Below are positions 1 to 7,682 of a stretch of 21,986 nt of DNA, in pieces. A program made the position numbers and the translations under genes. The DNA is from JAEUNJ01 sp052035955. Its GTDB lineage: Bacteria; Pseudomonadota; Gammaproteobacteria; Burkholderiales; Rhodocyclaceae. The notes under the pieces are model-generated. The model did no database searches and was not told the origin of the DNA. It was given only the letters and a program-made list of their open reading frames with translations. The stretch is taken from assembly GCA_052035955.1 (NCBI GenBank), contig JBPOHD010000083.1:1-21986 (forward strand), in the 5' to 3' direction. The stretch's first letter is position 1. Each line of letters begins with the position of its first letter.

Positions 1-246
1 CTTTGCCCGACACCAGGCGTTCTTGCCCGCCTCGTCCATCGCGGCCGTCGTAAGCACCGCCTCCAGCCGCGCCGCCCCACTCCAGCTGCGCTCACGAGCA
101 GGGCTCGATAGAGCATCGCTGCGCCAACGCTCCAGCGTCGCGGCGCCCACACCGACCTCCCGCGCTACGTCAGCCAACGCAGCACTCTCCGGCGGCAGCA
201 ACCGCGCCAGCGCCCGGTCCTTGAATACCTGTCCATATCTAGCCAT
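1..246 (-). CDS. IS3-family transposase OrfA (partial, runs off the left edge)
   Basis: This is the first 82 codons of a transposase small subunit, starting at ATG 246 with an AAGGA ribosome-binding site six bases upstream. The N-terminus MARYGQVFKDRALARLLPPE, followed by AREVGVGAATLERWRSDAL (a helix-turn-helix), is the pattern of IS3-family OrfA proteins common in betaproteobacteria. OrfA normally binds the IS ends and is joined to the DDE catalytic OrfB by programmed frameshifting. OrfB is not visible here. The first 246 bases hold no stop in this frame, so this part of the gene is intact. Whether the whole element is active cannot be judged from the window. Confidence 0.85.
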   Translation of the reverse strand, partial: MARYGQVFKDRALARLLPPESAALADVAREVGVGAATLERWRSDALSSPARERSWSGAARLEAVLTTAAMDEAGKNAWCRAK

Positions 247-293
247 CTCACGTCCTTGTCGCCCCCGGGGTTACGGATCTTATCGGAGCGACA
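1..293 (-). mobile_element. IS3-family insertion sequence, partial (one end in window)
   Basis: The left edge holds one end of an insertion sequence. It is recognised by an IS3-type orfA start at 246 reading out of the window, and by the abrupt loss of the neighbouring sensor reading frame. On the minus strand the element plausibly begins with TGTCGCTCCGATAAG near 293, which fits the 5'-TG end usual in IS3 elements, but the other end and the target duplication are outside the window. The exact boundary could lie anywhere from about 291 to 320. Confidence 0.7.
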
Positions 294-299
294 ACTATT

Positions 300-872
300 C
301 TGACGCGGGGGGAGGGCCAGCAGCACCCCTTCATGGGCGGAGGCCGGCGGGTAGTAGATCGGAAACGCAAAGATCACCGTCGTCCCGCCTCCGGCGCCGG
401 AGACCGCAATGCGCGCCTTGCCCTGGGCCAGAACCTCGCCGGCCAGGTTCCGCCGAGCATCTCCAAGCGCGGCGTACTCGGGCGTATTGCCGGCGAAGGG
501 CGACAGGTTGGCATCGTAGAGCACGAGTTTCGTCCCGCCCGGGAAGGGGAGGTTGAATTCGCGCAGGGTCGGCCGCAGGTAGGCATCCCTCCCGGTGGAA
601 TCGACGAAGGAGTTGACGACGAAACTGTTCTTCGCCAACTGGGCCAGGTTCTGCTGCGCCGAATCGAGGCGAAACTCGAAGCTGTCGGCAATGCGGTCCA
701 GGTGATTGCGGGAATGGGTCTGGTAGGCCGTCCATGCCTGGTAGTAGAACAACGGGAAGGCCGTGCCGCCCAGCGACAGCACCGCCACCGCCACCGCTGC
801 GACGCTGGCCAGCATCAGTCGGTTACCCACGCTGGCGTCGAGCCAGGCGCGGAGTTTGGTCCTGAGGGTCAC
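300..872 (-). pseudogene. Membrane sensor protein truncated by the IS element
   Basis: The gene starts at GTG 872, with AAGG eight bases upstream and 29 bases after the preceding gene, so it is probably co-transcribed with it. Its first 185 or so codons encode a short cytoplasmic stretch, one membrane helix (about residues 17-40) and a periplasmic domain rich in helices and short strands, resembling a Cache-type sensor domain. Around 300-320 the reading frame runs into the insertion sequence and stops at 165 after a chimeric tail. The second membrane helix and the output domain are therefore missing. By family habit the output could have been a histidine kinase or a GGDEF protein. The rest may survive beyond the IS. 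The gene in this state is very unlikely to signal. Confidence 0.7.
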
Positions 873-901
873 GGAACCGCCTTGCGCACGATAGGCCCGA
901 T

Positions 902-2146
902 TCAGCGGGCGGGGATTCTCTCCAGCGCGCCGTCGCTGCGGTCGTAGCGGGCCATGAAGACGTCCCGGACGTCGAGGGCCTCGTGTCGACCGGCGGTAAA
1001 CGGCTGCGGGTACCGTCGAACCAGTCCCTGGTAGGGCCCAAGGCCCTCCAGCGCGGCACGGATGGCCTTCCGGTCCGTACTGCCTGCCTTGTCGATGGCG
1101 CGCGCCAGCATCTGGGTCAGGTCGTAGGCGTGGGCAACCCCTACCGGCGACAGGATGCTGCGCGCACCGCTGCTGCCGAAAAGCCGCCCGTGTTCGGCGA
1201 CGACCTTCGCGGCAAGCTTCGATTTGTCGCCGATGAACGAATAGGTCTGGACCACGGCGAAGTCCAGTTCGTGGAAGTGCGGGCCGACGAGTTTGGGCAG
1301 GTCGCCGCCGGTGACGCCCCAGTGGCTGGCGACCGGCAGCCTTTCGTTCGGCGGCAGGGTGAGCATGGCCCTGGCCAGGACGGCGGCTTCCTCGGCATTG
1401 GCCGTGAGAAGGATCCCCTGGGCACCGCGTTCGCGCAAGGCCCGGTATTTGATCAGCATCTCGTTTTCCCGGTCGTCCCAGTTGATCCACTGGGTCTCGG
1501 CCAGGGAGAGGCCCGGCTTCCTGACCAGGTAGGTTTCCGCGGCGCTGAGGGTGCTGCGGCCCCAACTCGTGTTCAACATCAGCATGCCCACCTTCCTGAC
1601 GCCCTTCCGGGACAGGTGGTCCAGCATCGTCGGGGCAGCCCAACTGTCCTTGAGAGACAGGCGAAAGACGAAGTTCGGCGACTTGCCGTTGTCTACGATG
1701 GCGTCGGCGGCGGCCCACGGGTCGAGGAGCGGCAATTCCAGCTGATGCAGAAGCGATATCGATTCCAGCACCGTCGGGCTGAAACGGCCGCAATAGACGG
1801 CGACGAGATCGGGCATGGCGGCGAACTCCCGGATGTTCGCCATGCTGCGCGCCGGCACCGCGTGGTTGGCCCGCTCGACCAGCGTCAGCGACCGCCCGCC
1901 CAGGACTCCTCCGCGCCCGTTGATTTCTTCCACGGCGATCAGGATTCCCTGCTTGATGGCCTCTGCCGAGGTGCTGCTGGCGTGGCCGAATTCCCCGTCG
2001 AGCCCTACCAGCACCGGAGGCTTCTCGCCGGCGACGGCGGGGCGCCACTGGACGAGGCCCGCGACCGACAACAGCGAAATCGATGCCCCGGCCAGGAAAC
2101 GCCGCCGGGACCTGCCGGACACGGCCAAACGCCAATTCCTTTCCAC
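902..2146 (-). CDS. Tat-exported ABC-type substrate-binding protein (LivJ/AmiC-like)
   Basis: A 414-residue periplasmic binding protein of the branched-chain amino acid/amide class (type 1 fold). I chose GTG 2146 because GGAGGG sits six bases upstream; longer starts have no such site. The N-terminus carries a twin-arginine signal, SRRRFLAG (residues 13-20), a hydrophobic run, and a likely cleavage after AVA (37-39). The mature part opens with VLVGLDGEFGHAS and has EAIKQGILIAVEEINGRGG, typical of LivJ-like proteins, and continues at full length to residue 414. No permease or ATPase gene lies nearby. Its neighbours on the same strand are a hybrid kinase upstream and a membrane sensor downstream, which suggests a role in presenting a ligand to a sensor rather than in uptake. 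The ligand is unknown. Confidence 0.85.
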   Translation of the reverse strand: MERNWRLAVSGRSRRRFLAGASISLLSVAGLVQWRPAVAGEKPPVLVGLDGEFGHASSTSAEAIKQGILIAVEEINGRGGVLGGRSLTLVERANHAVPARSMANIREFAAMPDLVAVYCGRFSPTVLESISLLHQLELPLLDPWAAADAIVDNGKSPNFVFRLSLKDSWAAPTMLDHLSRKGVRKVGMLMLNTSWGRSTLSAAETYLVRKPGLSLAETQWINWDDRENEMLIKYRALRERGAQGILLTANAEEAAVLARAMLTLPPNERLPVASHWGVTGGDLPKLVGPHFHELDFAVVQTYSFIGDKSKLAAKVVAEHGRLFGSSGARSILSPVGVAHAYDLTQMLARAIDKAGSTDRKAIRAALEGLGPYQGLVRRYPQPFTAGRHEALDVRDVFMARYDRSDGALERIPAR

Positions 2147-2445
2147 GATGATCCCTCCATGCGCAAGGGCGCCGCCCATCCTACGATGACGCCCGCCGGC
2201 GCTTGTTGATCCTTGTCAGCATCGCCGCCATGCCGTCGCGGCCTCGCGACGGGACATCCAGTTGGCAGCAGGCCCCCCAGGCGGTTGAATCGCCTCCACT
2301 GGGACCGCAGACCGGGCGCGATAGTCCAACCGATCTTCCCTTCCTTTCGGATGGCGGTGCGGCAACGGGGTGTGCCCGCGAATCCCGCCGGATCCTCATC
2401 CAGGTCAGCCGCACGGCCATCCGGTCAGCCGCCCCGCGGAATCAA
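2147..2445. other. Gene-free gap with a short perfect hairpin
   Basis: The 299 bases between the hybrid kinase and the binding-protein gene hold no convincing gene. The one clear element is an 8-base perfect inverted repeat at 2233-2252, CCGTCGCG-gcct-CGCGACGG, lying about 87 bases upstream of the binding-protein start. It has no T-run on either side, so it is not an ordinary terminator. It could be an operator or part of a leader RNA. I see no clear sigma-70 or sigma-54 promoter in the gap. Confidence 0.35.
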
Positions 2446-5133
2446 TCAGGCGACCTGACCTCCTCCGGTGTCGATGCCTCGCGCAAGCCATTTCAAGACG
2501 GTCGAAAAGAGGACATCCGGATCCACGGGCTTGGCAACGAAGTCGTTCATGCCCACTTCGAGACAATGGGCCTTGTCCTCGGCGAAAGCGTTCGCGGTCA
2601 TGGCGATGATGGGAAGCCCCCTGGCGGCTGGAAATCCGCGTATCCGCCGCGTCGCCTCCAGACCGTCCATGCGCGGCATCTGCACATCCATCAGGACCAG
2701 GTCGTAAGGCATCCGGCCGACCTGCTCGACGGCCTCGACTCCGTCCTCCGCGACGTCGACCGACAATCCAAGATCCTCCAACAGGCCCAGCGTGACCTCG
2801 CGGTTGATCGGTTCGTCCTCGACGAGGAGTATCCGCGAGCCGCGGAAATCCCGCCCCAGCGTCGCTTCCGCGTCCTCCCCGTCTCCCGCGTACCCGCGAC
2901 CCGCGGGCGTACTGCCCTTCCTCAACCGAACCGAGAACCAGAATGTGCTCCCGGCGCCGGGCGCGCTGACCACACCCGCGTCGCCTCCCATGGCCTGGGC
3001 AATCCGCCTGGTGATGGCCAGTCCAAGGCCCGTTCCCCCGTACCTGCGCGTCACGGAGTTGTCCGCCTGCTCGAAGGGGGAAAAAAGTCTGGCGAGGGTT
3101 TCCGCCGCGATGCCGATGCCTGTGTCATTCACCTCGAAGCGGACCGTCAGGCTGTCCGCCGTTTCCGCGGCGGGCACCGCCCGCAGGACGATGCGACCGG
3201 TTTCGGTGAACTTGATGGCGTTGGTCACGTAATTGAGCAAGGCCTGCCGGATGCGGGTGGCATCGCCCAGCAGGTTTCCCGGAAATGAACCCGCTTCAAC
3301 CACGAGGTCGAGTTTCTTGGCCAGCGCCCGCTCGGCCAGCATGGTCGAGACGTCGGTCACGAGGCTCTCCACGCTGACCCCGGCCTCCTCGAGCTCGAAT
3401 TTGCCCGCCTCGATCTTGGAGAGGTCCAGGACCGCATTGACGATCTCCAGCAGGTGCTGGCCCGCGACGTCGATCTTGTCCAGCCGCCCGGCCTGCTCCG
3501 GGCTCACGCCCGAACGCCTCATGAGGTGTGCCATGCCGGTGATGGCGTTGAGGGGGGTTCGGATTTCGTGCGACATGTTGGCCAGGAACGCGCTCTTCGC
3601 GACGTTGGCCGCCTCGGCGGCCTCCTTGGCCACCGTCAGGTCCGCCGTGCGCTCCCGAACCAGTTCCTCCAGGTGCAGCCGGTGCCGCTCCAGTTCCCGT
3701 TCGACCTGGCGCCGTTCCGTGACGTCCCGCGCAGAGCCCACCGTGCCGATGACGCGTCCCTCGGCATTGACGAACGGTGCCTGGTGGACCCGCAGGTAGC
3801 GGAATCTCCCGCGGACGTTGCCGTACGCCTCGAATTCCCCGGCGTTGCCTTCGGCCGAGGTGATGGGATCGCTGTCCTGGCCGACCTCGCCGAAGGTGTG
3901 CCAATGGGGATCCTCCGGGTGCCTTTCCCGCTCGCGCCGGGCGAAGAAGAGGTCGCTTCTCCCCAAGGGTTCGTCCGTCCCCTCGGCACCCAGGAGTTGA
4001 TCGCAGAGGGCCTTGTTGGCGAAAAGGTAGCGCTTCTCCAGGTCCTTCGCCCAGATCATGTCGGGGACGTTGTCGCACATCAGGCGCAGCATGGTGGCCA
4101 GGTCCCGGTACCTGGCTTCGCTGGCGCGCAGCGCCACGTCGGCTTCCTTGGCCTCGGTGATGTCCTGGGTCGTGCCGATGCCGCGCAGCGGCTGGCCGAC
4201 CGCATCGCGCTGGACCTCGGCAATCTGCCGGATCCAGCGGACCCCGTCCCCCGACAGGATCCTGTGTTCCTGACGAAAGGACCCGCCTCCTTCGGTGGCC
4301 ATGCGCCAGGCCCGGTGCACCGCCTCGCGGTCATCCGGATGGACGCGGTTGAGGTAGTTCGCGTAGTCGGTCCGGGTGCCTTCGGGAACGCCGAAAATGC
4401 GGCAGGTCTCCGCCGAAAGGCGGATCGAGTCCTGCTCGAGGTCGAACGTCCAGCTGCCGACATGGGCCACGCCCTGGGCGCGATTCAGATCCGCCTCCCG
4501 GGCCTGGAGCTCGGAGGCCGTCCGCGCCAGGTCGTTGCCGAGACGGGTCACGTCGTCCAGGCGATCGCGATAGGAACGGACGAGGTGGGTGACCAGGGTT
4601 GCCGAAAAGGCGAACACGAAGGATAGAACGATGAGCAACAGGAACGGCGAGGTCGCCGGCGGCACGGGAAGGACACCGCGGGCCTCTGCCTGATGGAAGC
4701 CGATACACACGGCAATCGTGGCTGCGGCCAGGATCCCGGCGAACCGCGGCCCGAGCCGCCATCCGGCCATGACGATGACCAGGGGATAGACGAACACCGA
4801 GGTCGAACGCAGCCCGCCGACGAAGAATGAAATCGCCGAGATGTAAGCCCAGGTGCCGAAGATCAGGATGAAGGAAGCGGCCCGCACCCGATTGCGCGCC
4901 ACCAGAACCCTGCCGACCGCGCCCAGCAGGGCCAGCACCACCGGACCCGCCCCGCGCACCGTCAGGAGTTGATCCGGAGCCGCGAACGAAAGTCCGATCA
5001 GGAATGCGATGGCACCGAGGATGAGAAAACTGCCGGCGATGCGCGGGAAGACGGGCGAGTGCTCCCAGGCGTTCGAGACAGCGTCGCCCCTCCATCGACC
5101 AGTGTCGGCAGCCGTTGTTGCTTGAGCTTCCAC
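2446..5133 (-). CDS. Membrane hybrid histidine kinase with two PAS domains and a receiver
   Basis: An 895-residue kinase if begun at GTG 5133, which follows GGAAGGA. A longer in-frame start at TTG 5256 would add 41 Gly/Arg-rich residues and looks unlikely. Six hydrophobic segments span about residues 33-185. They are followed by PAS 1 (about 217-330, with VHPDDRE), PAS 2 (about 345-475), a short coiled coil, HisKA with the H-box ANMSHEIRTPLNAI (phospho-acceptor His 522), and a HATPase domain with an N-box (NYVTNAIKF) and GTGLGLAI G2 box. A C-terminal receiver carries Asp 816 in LMDVQMPRMDG. All catalytic motifs look intact. There is no separate output regulator nearby. The following genes on the same strand encode a binding protein and a truncated sensor, so the cluster is plausibly one sensory module. 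The stimulus is unknown. Confidence 0.9.
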   Translation of the reverse strand: MEAQATTAADTGRWRGDAVSNAWEHSPVFPRIAGSFLILGAIAFLIGLSFAAPDQLLTVRGAGPVVLALLGAVGRVLVARNRVRAASFILIFGTWAYISAISFFVGGLRSTSVFVYPLVIVMAGWRLGPRFAGILAAATIAVCIGFHQAEARGVLPVPPATSPFLLLIVLSFVFAFSATLVTHLVRSYRDRLDDVTRLGNDLARTASELQAREADLNRAQGVAHVGSWTFDLEQDSIRLSAETCRIFGVPEGTRTDYANYLNRVHPDDREAVHRAWRMATEGGGSFRQEHRILSGDGVRWIRQIAEVQRDAVGQPLRGIGTTQDITEAKEADVALRASEARYRDLATMLRLMCDNVPDMIWAKDLEKRYLFANKALCDQLLGAEGTDEPLGRSDLFFARRERERHPEDPHWHTFGEVGQDSDPITSAEGNAGEFEAYGNVRGRFRYLRVHQAPFVNAEGRVIGTVGSARDVTERRQVERELERHRLHLEELVRERTADLTVAKEAAEAANVAKSAFLANMSHEIRTPLNAITGMAHLMRRSGVSPEQAGRLDKIDVAGQHLLEIVNAVLDLSKIEAGKFELEEAGVSVESLVTDVSTMLAERALAKKLDLVVEAGSFPGNLLGDATRIRQALLNYVTNAIKFTETGRIVLRAVPAAETADSLTVRFEVNDTGIGIAAETLARLFSPFEQADNSVTRRYGGTGLGLAITRRIAQAMGGDAGVVSAPGAGSTFWFSVRLRKGSTPAGRGYAGDGEDAEATLGRDFRGSRILLVEDEPINREVTLGLLEDLGLSVDVAEDGVEAVEQVGRMPYDLVLMDVQMPRMDGLEATRRIRGFPAARGLPIIAMTANAFAEDKAHCLEVGMNDFVAKPVDPDVLFSTVLKWLARGIDTGGGQVA

Positions 5134-5454
5134 GCTTTCCTTCCGCGGCGGCGGGACACTCCCTTCCGGCTGCCGGTCCGCCTGTCCGATCCAGCCGGAA
5201 CGCCCTCTTCCTCGATCCCCCCGGGCTAAGGAAAGACCCCCGGGCCTGCCTTCCAATCTATGTCTTAAGCAATAGGATAGCGCTTTCCCGGCGGAGCAGC
5301 GACGGCGGCGACGTCAGAAAGGAACGAGGCCCCGGCTATCCGGGATGCGCAGGACCGCCGGCCGCAGAGGAAAGCCGGCCGCCGTGGCGTTTACACCAAA
5401 TTTACGTAGCCTGTAGGACACTGGCCAGCAACATCGGCTCACTGCACGACACCC
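5134..5454. promoter_or_regulatory. Divergent intergenic region between the hybrid kinase and kdpD-like genes
   Basis: These 321 bases separate two divergently read genes and must hold both promoters. For the plus strand, TTTACA at 5390-5395 and TAGGAC at 5414-5419 (18-base spacing) are the best -35/-10 candidates, in a small AT-rich patch (CCAAATTTACG), but the -10 is poor. For the minus strand I find no convincing site. The segment 5133-5256 is open in the kinase frame but is low-complexity and probably leader. No RNA gene is visible. Confidence 0.3.
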
Positions 5455-6981
5455 ATGCCTTCGCCGGGCGCCACGCCCCCCGCCTCCGTAAGCCCCGCCG
5501 CCGGTTACGCTTCGGCAACAGCGATCTGCTGTGCGACCGCGGCAGCGGCATTGCCGCTCCACGCCTACCTGGACCTGGCCAACATCGTGATGCTGTTCCT
5601 GCTCGCGGTGTTCCTGGTCGCCACCTTCTTCGGCCGGGGTCCGGCCGTGATGGCCTCCTTCCTGGCGGTCGCACTGTTCGATTTCTTCCTGGTCCCGCCC
5701 CAGCTTTCCTTCGCCGTCGCCGACGCCCAGTACCTGGTGACCTTCGCCGTCATGCTCGCCGTCGGACTGGTCACTGCCCACCTCGCTTCACGCCTTGCCG
5801 ACCAGACGCGCCAGGCCCGGGAACGGGAAACGGAGGCAAGGCAGCTTTACGAGGCGGCCAGGGGCATGGCCGGCGCCCATGACCTGGAACAGATGTTCGA
5901 GGCAGCCAGGCAATTCCTCGACGGACGCGCCCTGGATGCGAACCTGCTCCTCGCCGCCGATGACGGGAACCTGGCGGACCAAGCCGGCGGGCACCACGCC
6001 CTGGGCGCCCTCGAATCGAGTTTCGCGAGATCCGCCTTCCAGCACGGGACGGTGATCGAGGCCGACTCCCTGGCCGGCGTCGGCGTGGCCATCGCCTTTT
6101 TCCCCCTTTGCGCCTCCTCCCGCGTGAGTGGCGTGCTGGCCGTCACTCCCCGCTCCATCGACCCCCAGGACCTGCGCGACCGGCGCGAGGCCATCGAGGC
6201 GGTCGCCTCTCTGATAGCGCTGGCCGTGGAACGCCTGCACTTCGCCGAGGCCACCCGAAAGGCGGAACTCCAGGTCGCCGAGGAGCGCCTGCGCACCTCG
6301 GTGCTGTCCTCCCTTTCCCACGACCTGCGCACGCCCCTGACCACGCTGGTCGGGCTGGCCGACACCCTGGCCCGTCCGGATCGACCGCTGCCGCCCGACA
6401 TCGCCGAGACCGCTGCCGTCATCCGCAATCAGGCGCAGGCAATGCACCGCCTCCTTTCCGACCTGCTCGACATGGCGCGCCTGCAGGGCACCCACTCGGC
6501 ATTGCGCCGCGAATGGCAGCCCCTGGACGATGTCGTCGGCAGCAGCCTGCGCCTCGCCGAGGGGGCCTCACCGGGCAGGCGCGTCCAGGTAAGCCTGGCG
6601 GAGGACCTGCCCCTGCTGCACCTGGACGCCGTCCTCGTGGAACGGGTGCTTTGCAACCTGCTCGACAATGCCTTCAAGTATTCCGGGCCCGGGTCGCCTG
6701 TCACCCTGTCCGCATCGCGGGTCCGGGGGGACGTGATCGTCTCCGTCTGCAACGAGGGATCCCGGTTCCCGCCCGACCGCGTTCCGGCCATGTTCGACCT
6801 TTTCGTGCGCGGCCGGGAGGAATCGAACCTTCCCGGGGTCGGCCTCGGGCTCGCCATCTGCAAGTCCATCGTGACCGCCCACGGCGGGAGCATCTGGGCC
6901 GAGAACCTCCCGGAAGGCGCCTGCGTCCGCTTCACGCTCCCCTGCCAGACACCGCCGACGGTGGAAGAGGAGGAACGGTGA
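5455..6981 (+). CDS. kdpD: Short KdpD-like sensor histidine kinase (N-terminal half absent)
   Basis: A 508-residue protein matching the C-terminal half of KdpD. A DUF4118 region with about four membrane helices (residues 18-110) is followed by a coiled linker, a GAF-like domain (about 130-260), HisKA with SSLSHDLRTPLTTL (His 289) and a HATPase domain with the N-box LLDNAFKYS and G2 box GVGLGLAICKSI. Full KdpD is near 890 residues. The cytoplasmic KdpD and UspA-like domains are missing, with no trace of them upstream, so this is a naturally short form and not a recent break. The G1 box reads CNEGSRFP (residues 432-439) in place of the usual DxGxG, an odd change in the ATP lid region. The start lacks a clear Shine-Dalgarno site. 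The gene overlaps the regulator gene by four bases and is followed by kup, so K+ homeostasis is the likely theme. Confidence 0.85.
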   Translation: MPSPGATPPASVSPAAGYASATAICCATAAAALPLHAYLDLANIVMLFLLAVFLVATFFGRGPAVMASFLAVALFDFFLVPPQLSFAVADAQYLVTFAVMLAVGLVTAHLASRLADQTRQARERETEARQLYEAARGMAGAHDLEQMFEAARQFLDGRALDANLLLAADDGNLADQAGGHHALGALESSFARSAFQHGTVIEADSLAGVGVAIAFFPLCASSRVSGVLAVTPRSIDPQDLRDRREAIEAVASLIALAVERLHFAEATRKAELQVAEERLRTSVLSSLSHDLRTPLTTLVGLADTLARPDRPLPPDIAETAAVIRNQAQAMHRLLSDLLDMARLQGTHSALRREWQPLDDVVGSSLRLAEGASPGRRVQVSLAEDLPLLHLDAVLVERVLCNLLDNAFKYSGPGSPVTLSASRVRGDVIVSVCNEGSRFPPDRVPAMFDLFVRGREESNLPGVGLGLAICKSIVTAHGGSIWAENLPEGACVRFTLPCQTPPTVEEEER

Positions 6982-7667
6982 GCGATGCGTCTCCCATCGC
7001 CCTCGTCATCGAGGACGAACCCCAGATTCGCGGCTTCGTCTGCACGGCCCTCGCCGAGGAAGGCTGCCGGACCCGCGAGGCCGGTTCGGTCGCCCAGGGC
7101 CTGGCGGCGGCGGCCCGGGAGGCGCCCCACCTGGTCGTCCTCGACCTGGGCCTGCCGGACCGGGATGGCGTGGCCTTCATCCGGGAACTGCGCAACTGGT
7201 CGGCAGTGCCCATCCTCGTGCTCTCCGCGCGCGTGGCCGAACCGGACAAGATCGCCGCCCTCGATGCGGGCGCCGACGACTACCTGACCAAACCCTTCGG
7301 CGTCGGGGAATTGCGTGCCCGCATCCGCGCCATGCTCCGGCGCCACCAGTCCCAGGGAAATGCCGGGGCCTTGCATGCCTTCGGCGACGTCGAGATGGAC
7401 CTGGCCCGCCACGTCATTTCGCGCGCCGGCGAGGAGCTTCACCTGACGCCCCAGGAATACGACCTGCTCGCGCTGCTGGTCACCAACCCGGGGCGCGTCC
7501 TCACCCAGCGATTCCTGATGGACAAGGTATGGGGGCCGGGCAACCGCGAGAACACCCACTACCTCCGGGTGTACGTGGGTCGCCTGCGCCAGAAGCTCGA
7601 GTACGACCCGACCCGCCCACGCCACATCCTGACGGAAACCGGCGTCGGCTACCGTTTCCAACCCTGA
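6978..7667 (+). CDS. kdpE: KdpE-like OmpR-family response regulator
   Basis: A 229-residue response regulator starting at GTG 6978. The start overlaps the kinase stop as GTGA and has an AGAGGAGG stretch just upstream. The receiver domain shows the acidic pair in VIEDEP (residues 12-13), the phospho-acceptor Asp 56 in VVLDLGLPDRDG, and the conserved Lys in YLTKPFG. The C-terminal winged-helix DNA-binding domain of OmpR type runs through LTPQEYDLLALLVTNPGRVLT to GVGYRF at the end. Length and motifs match KdpE, which in enterics activates kdpFABC at low K+ or low turgor. Here the only transport gene adjacent is kup, so I infer it may control kup or a distant kdp operon. The four-base overlap suggests translational coupling with the kinase. 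Confidence 0.9.
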   Translation: MSDASPIALVIEDEPQIRGFVCTALAEEGCRTREAGSVAQGLAAAAREAPHLVVLDLGLPDRDGVAFIRELRNWSAVPILVLSARVAEPDKIAALDAGADDYLTKPFGVGELRARIRAMLRRHQSQGNAGALHAFGDVEMDLARHVISRAGEELHLTPQEYDLLALLVTNPGRVLTQRFLMDKVWGPGNRENTHYLRVYVGRLRQKLEYDPTRPRHILTETGVGYRFQP

Positions 7668-7682
7668 AACGCGAGGCACCCA

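Noticed and set aside
873..2135. Long minus-strand open frame overlapping the binding-protein gene and running into the sensor fragment
   Set aside because: Only the part from GTG 872 onward looks like protein. The upstream part is Arg/Gly/Pro-rich shadow translation of the binding-protein gene.
2181..2420. Small minus-strand open frame (79 codons) in the gap between the kinase and binding-protein genes
   Set aside because: Composition is Arg/Ser/Pro-rich with no recognisable motif, and I see no ribosome-binding site or family match that would support a gene.
5134..5256. Longer N-terminus for the hybrid kinase from TTG 5256
   Set aside because: The added 41 residues are Gly/Arg/Pro-rich, without a domain, and the GTG at 5133 has a better ribosome-binding site.
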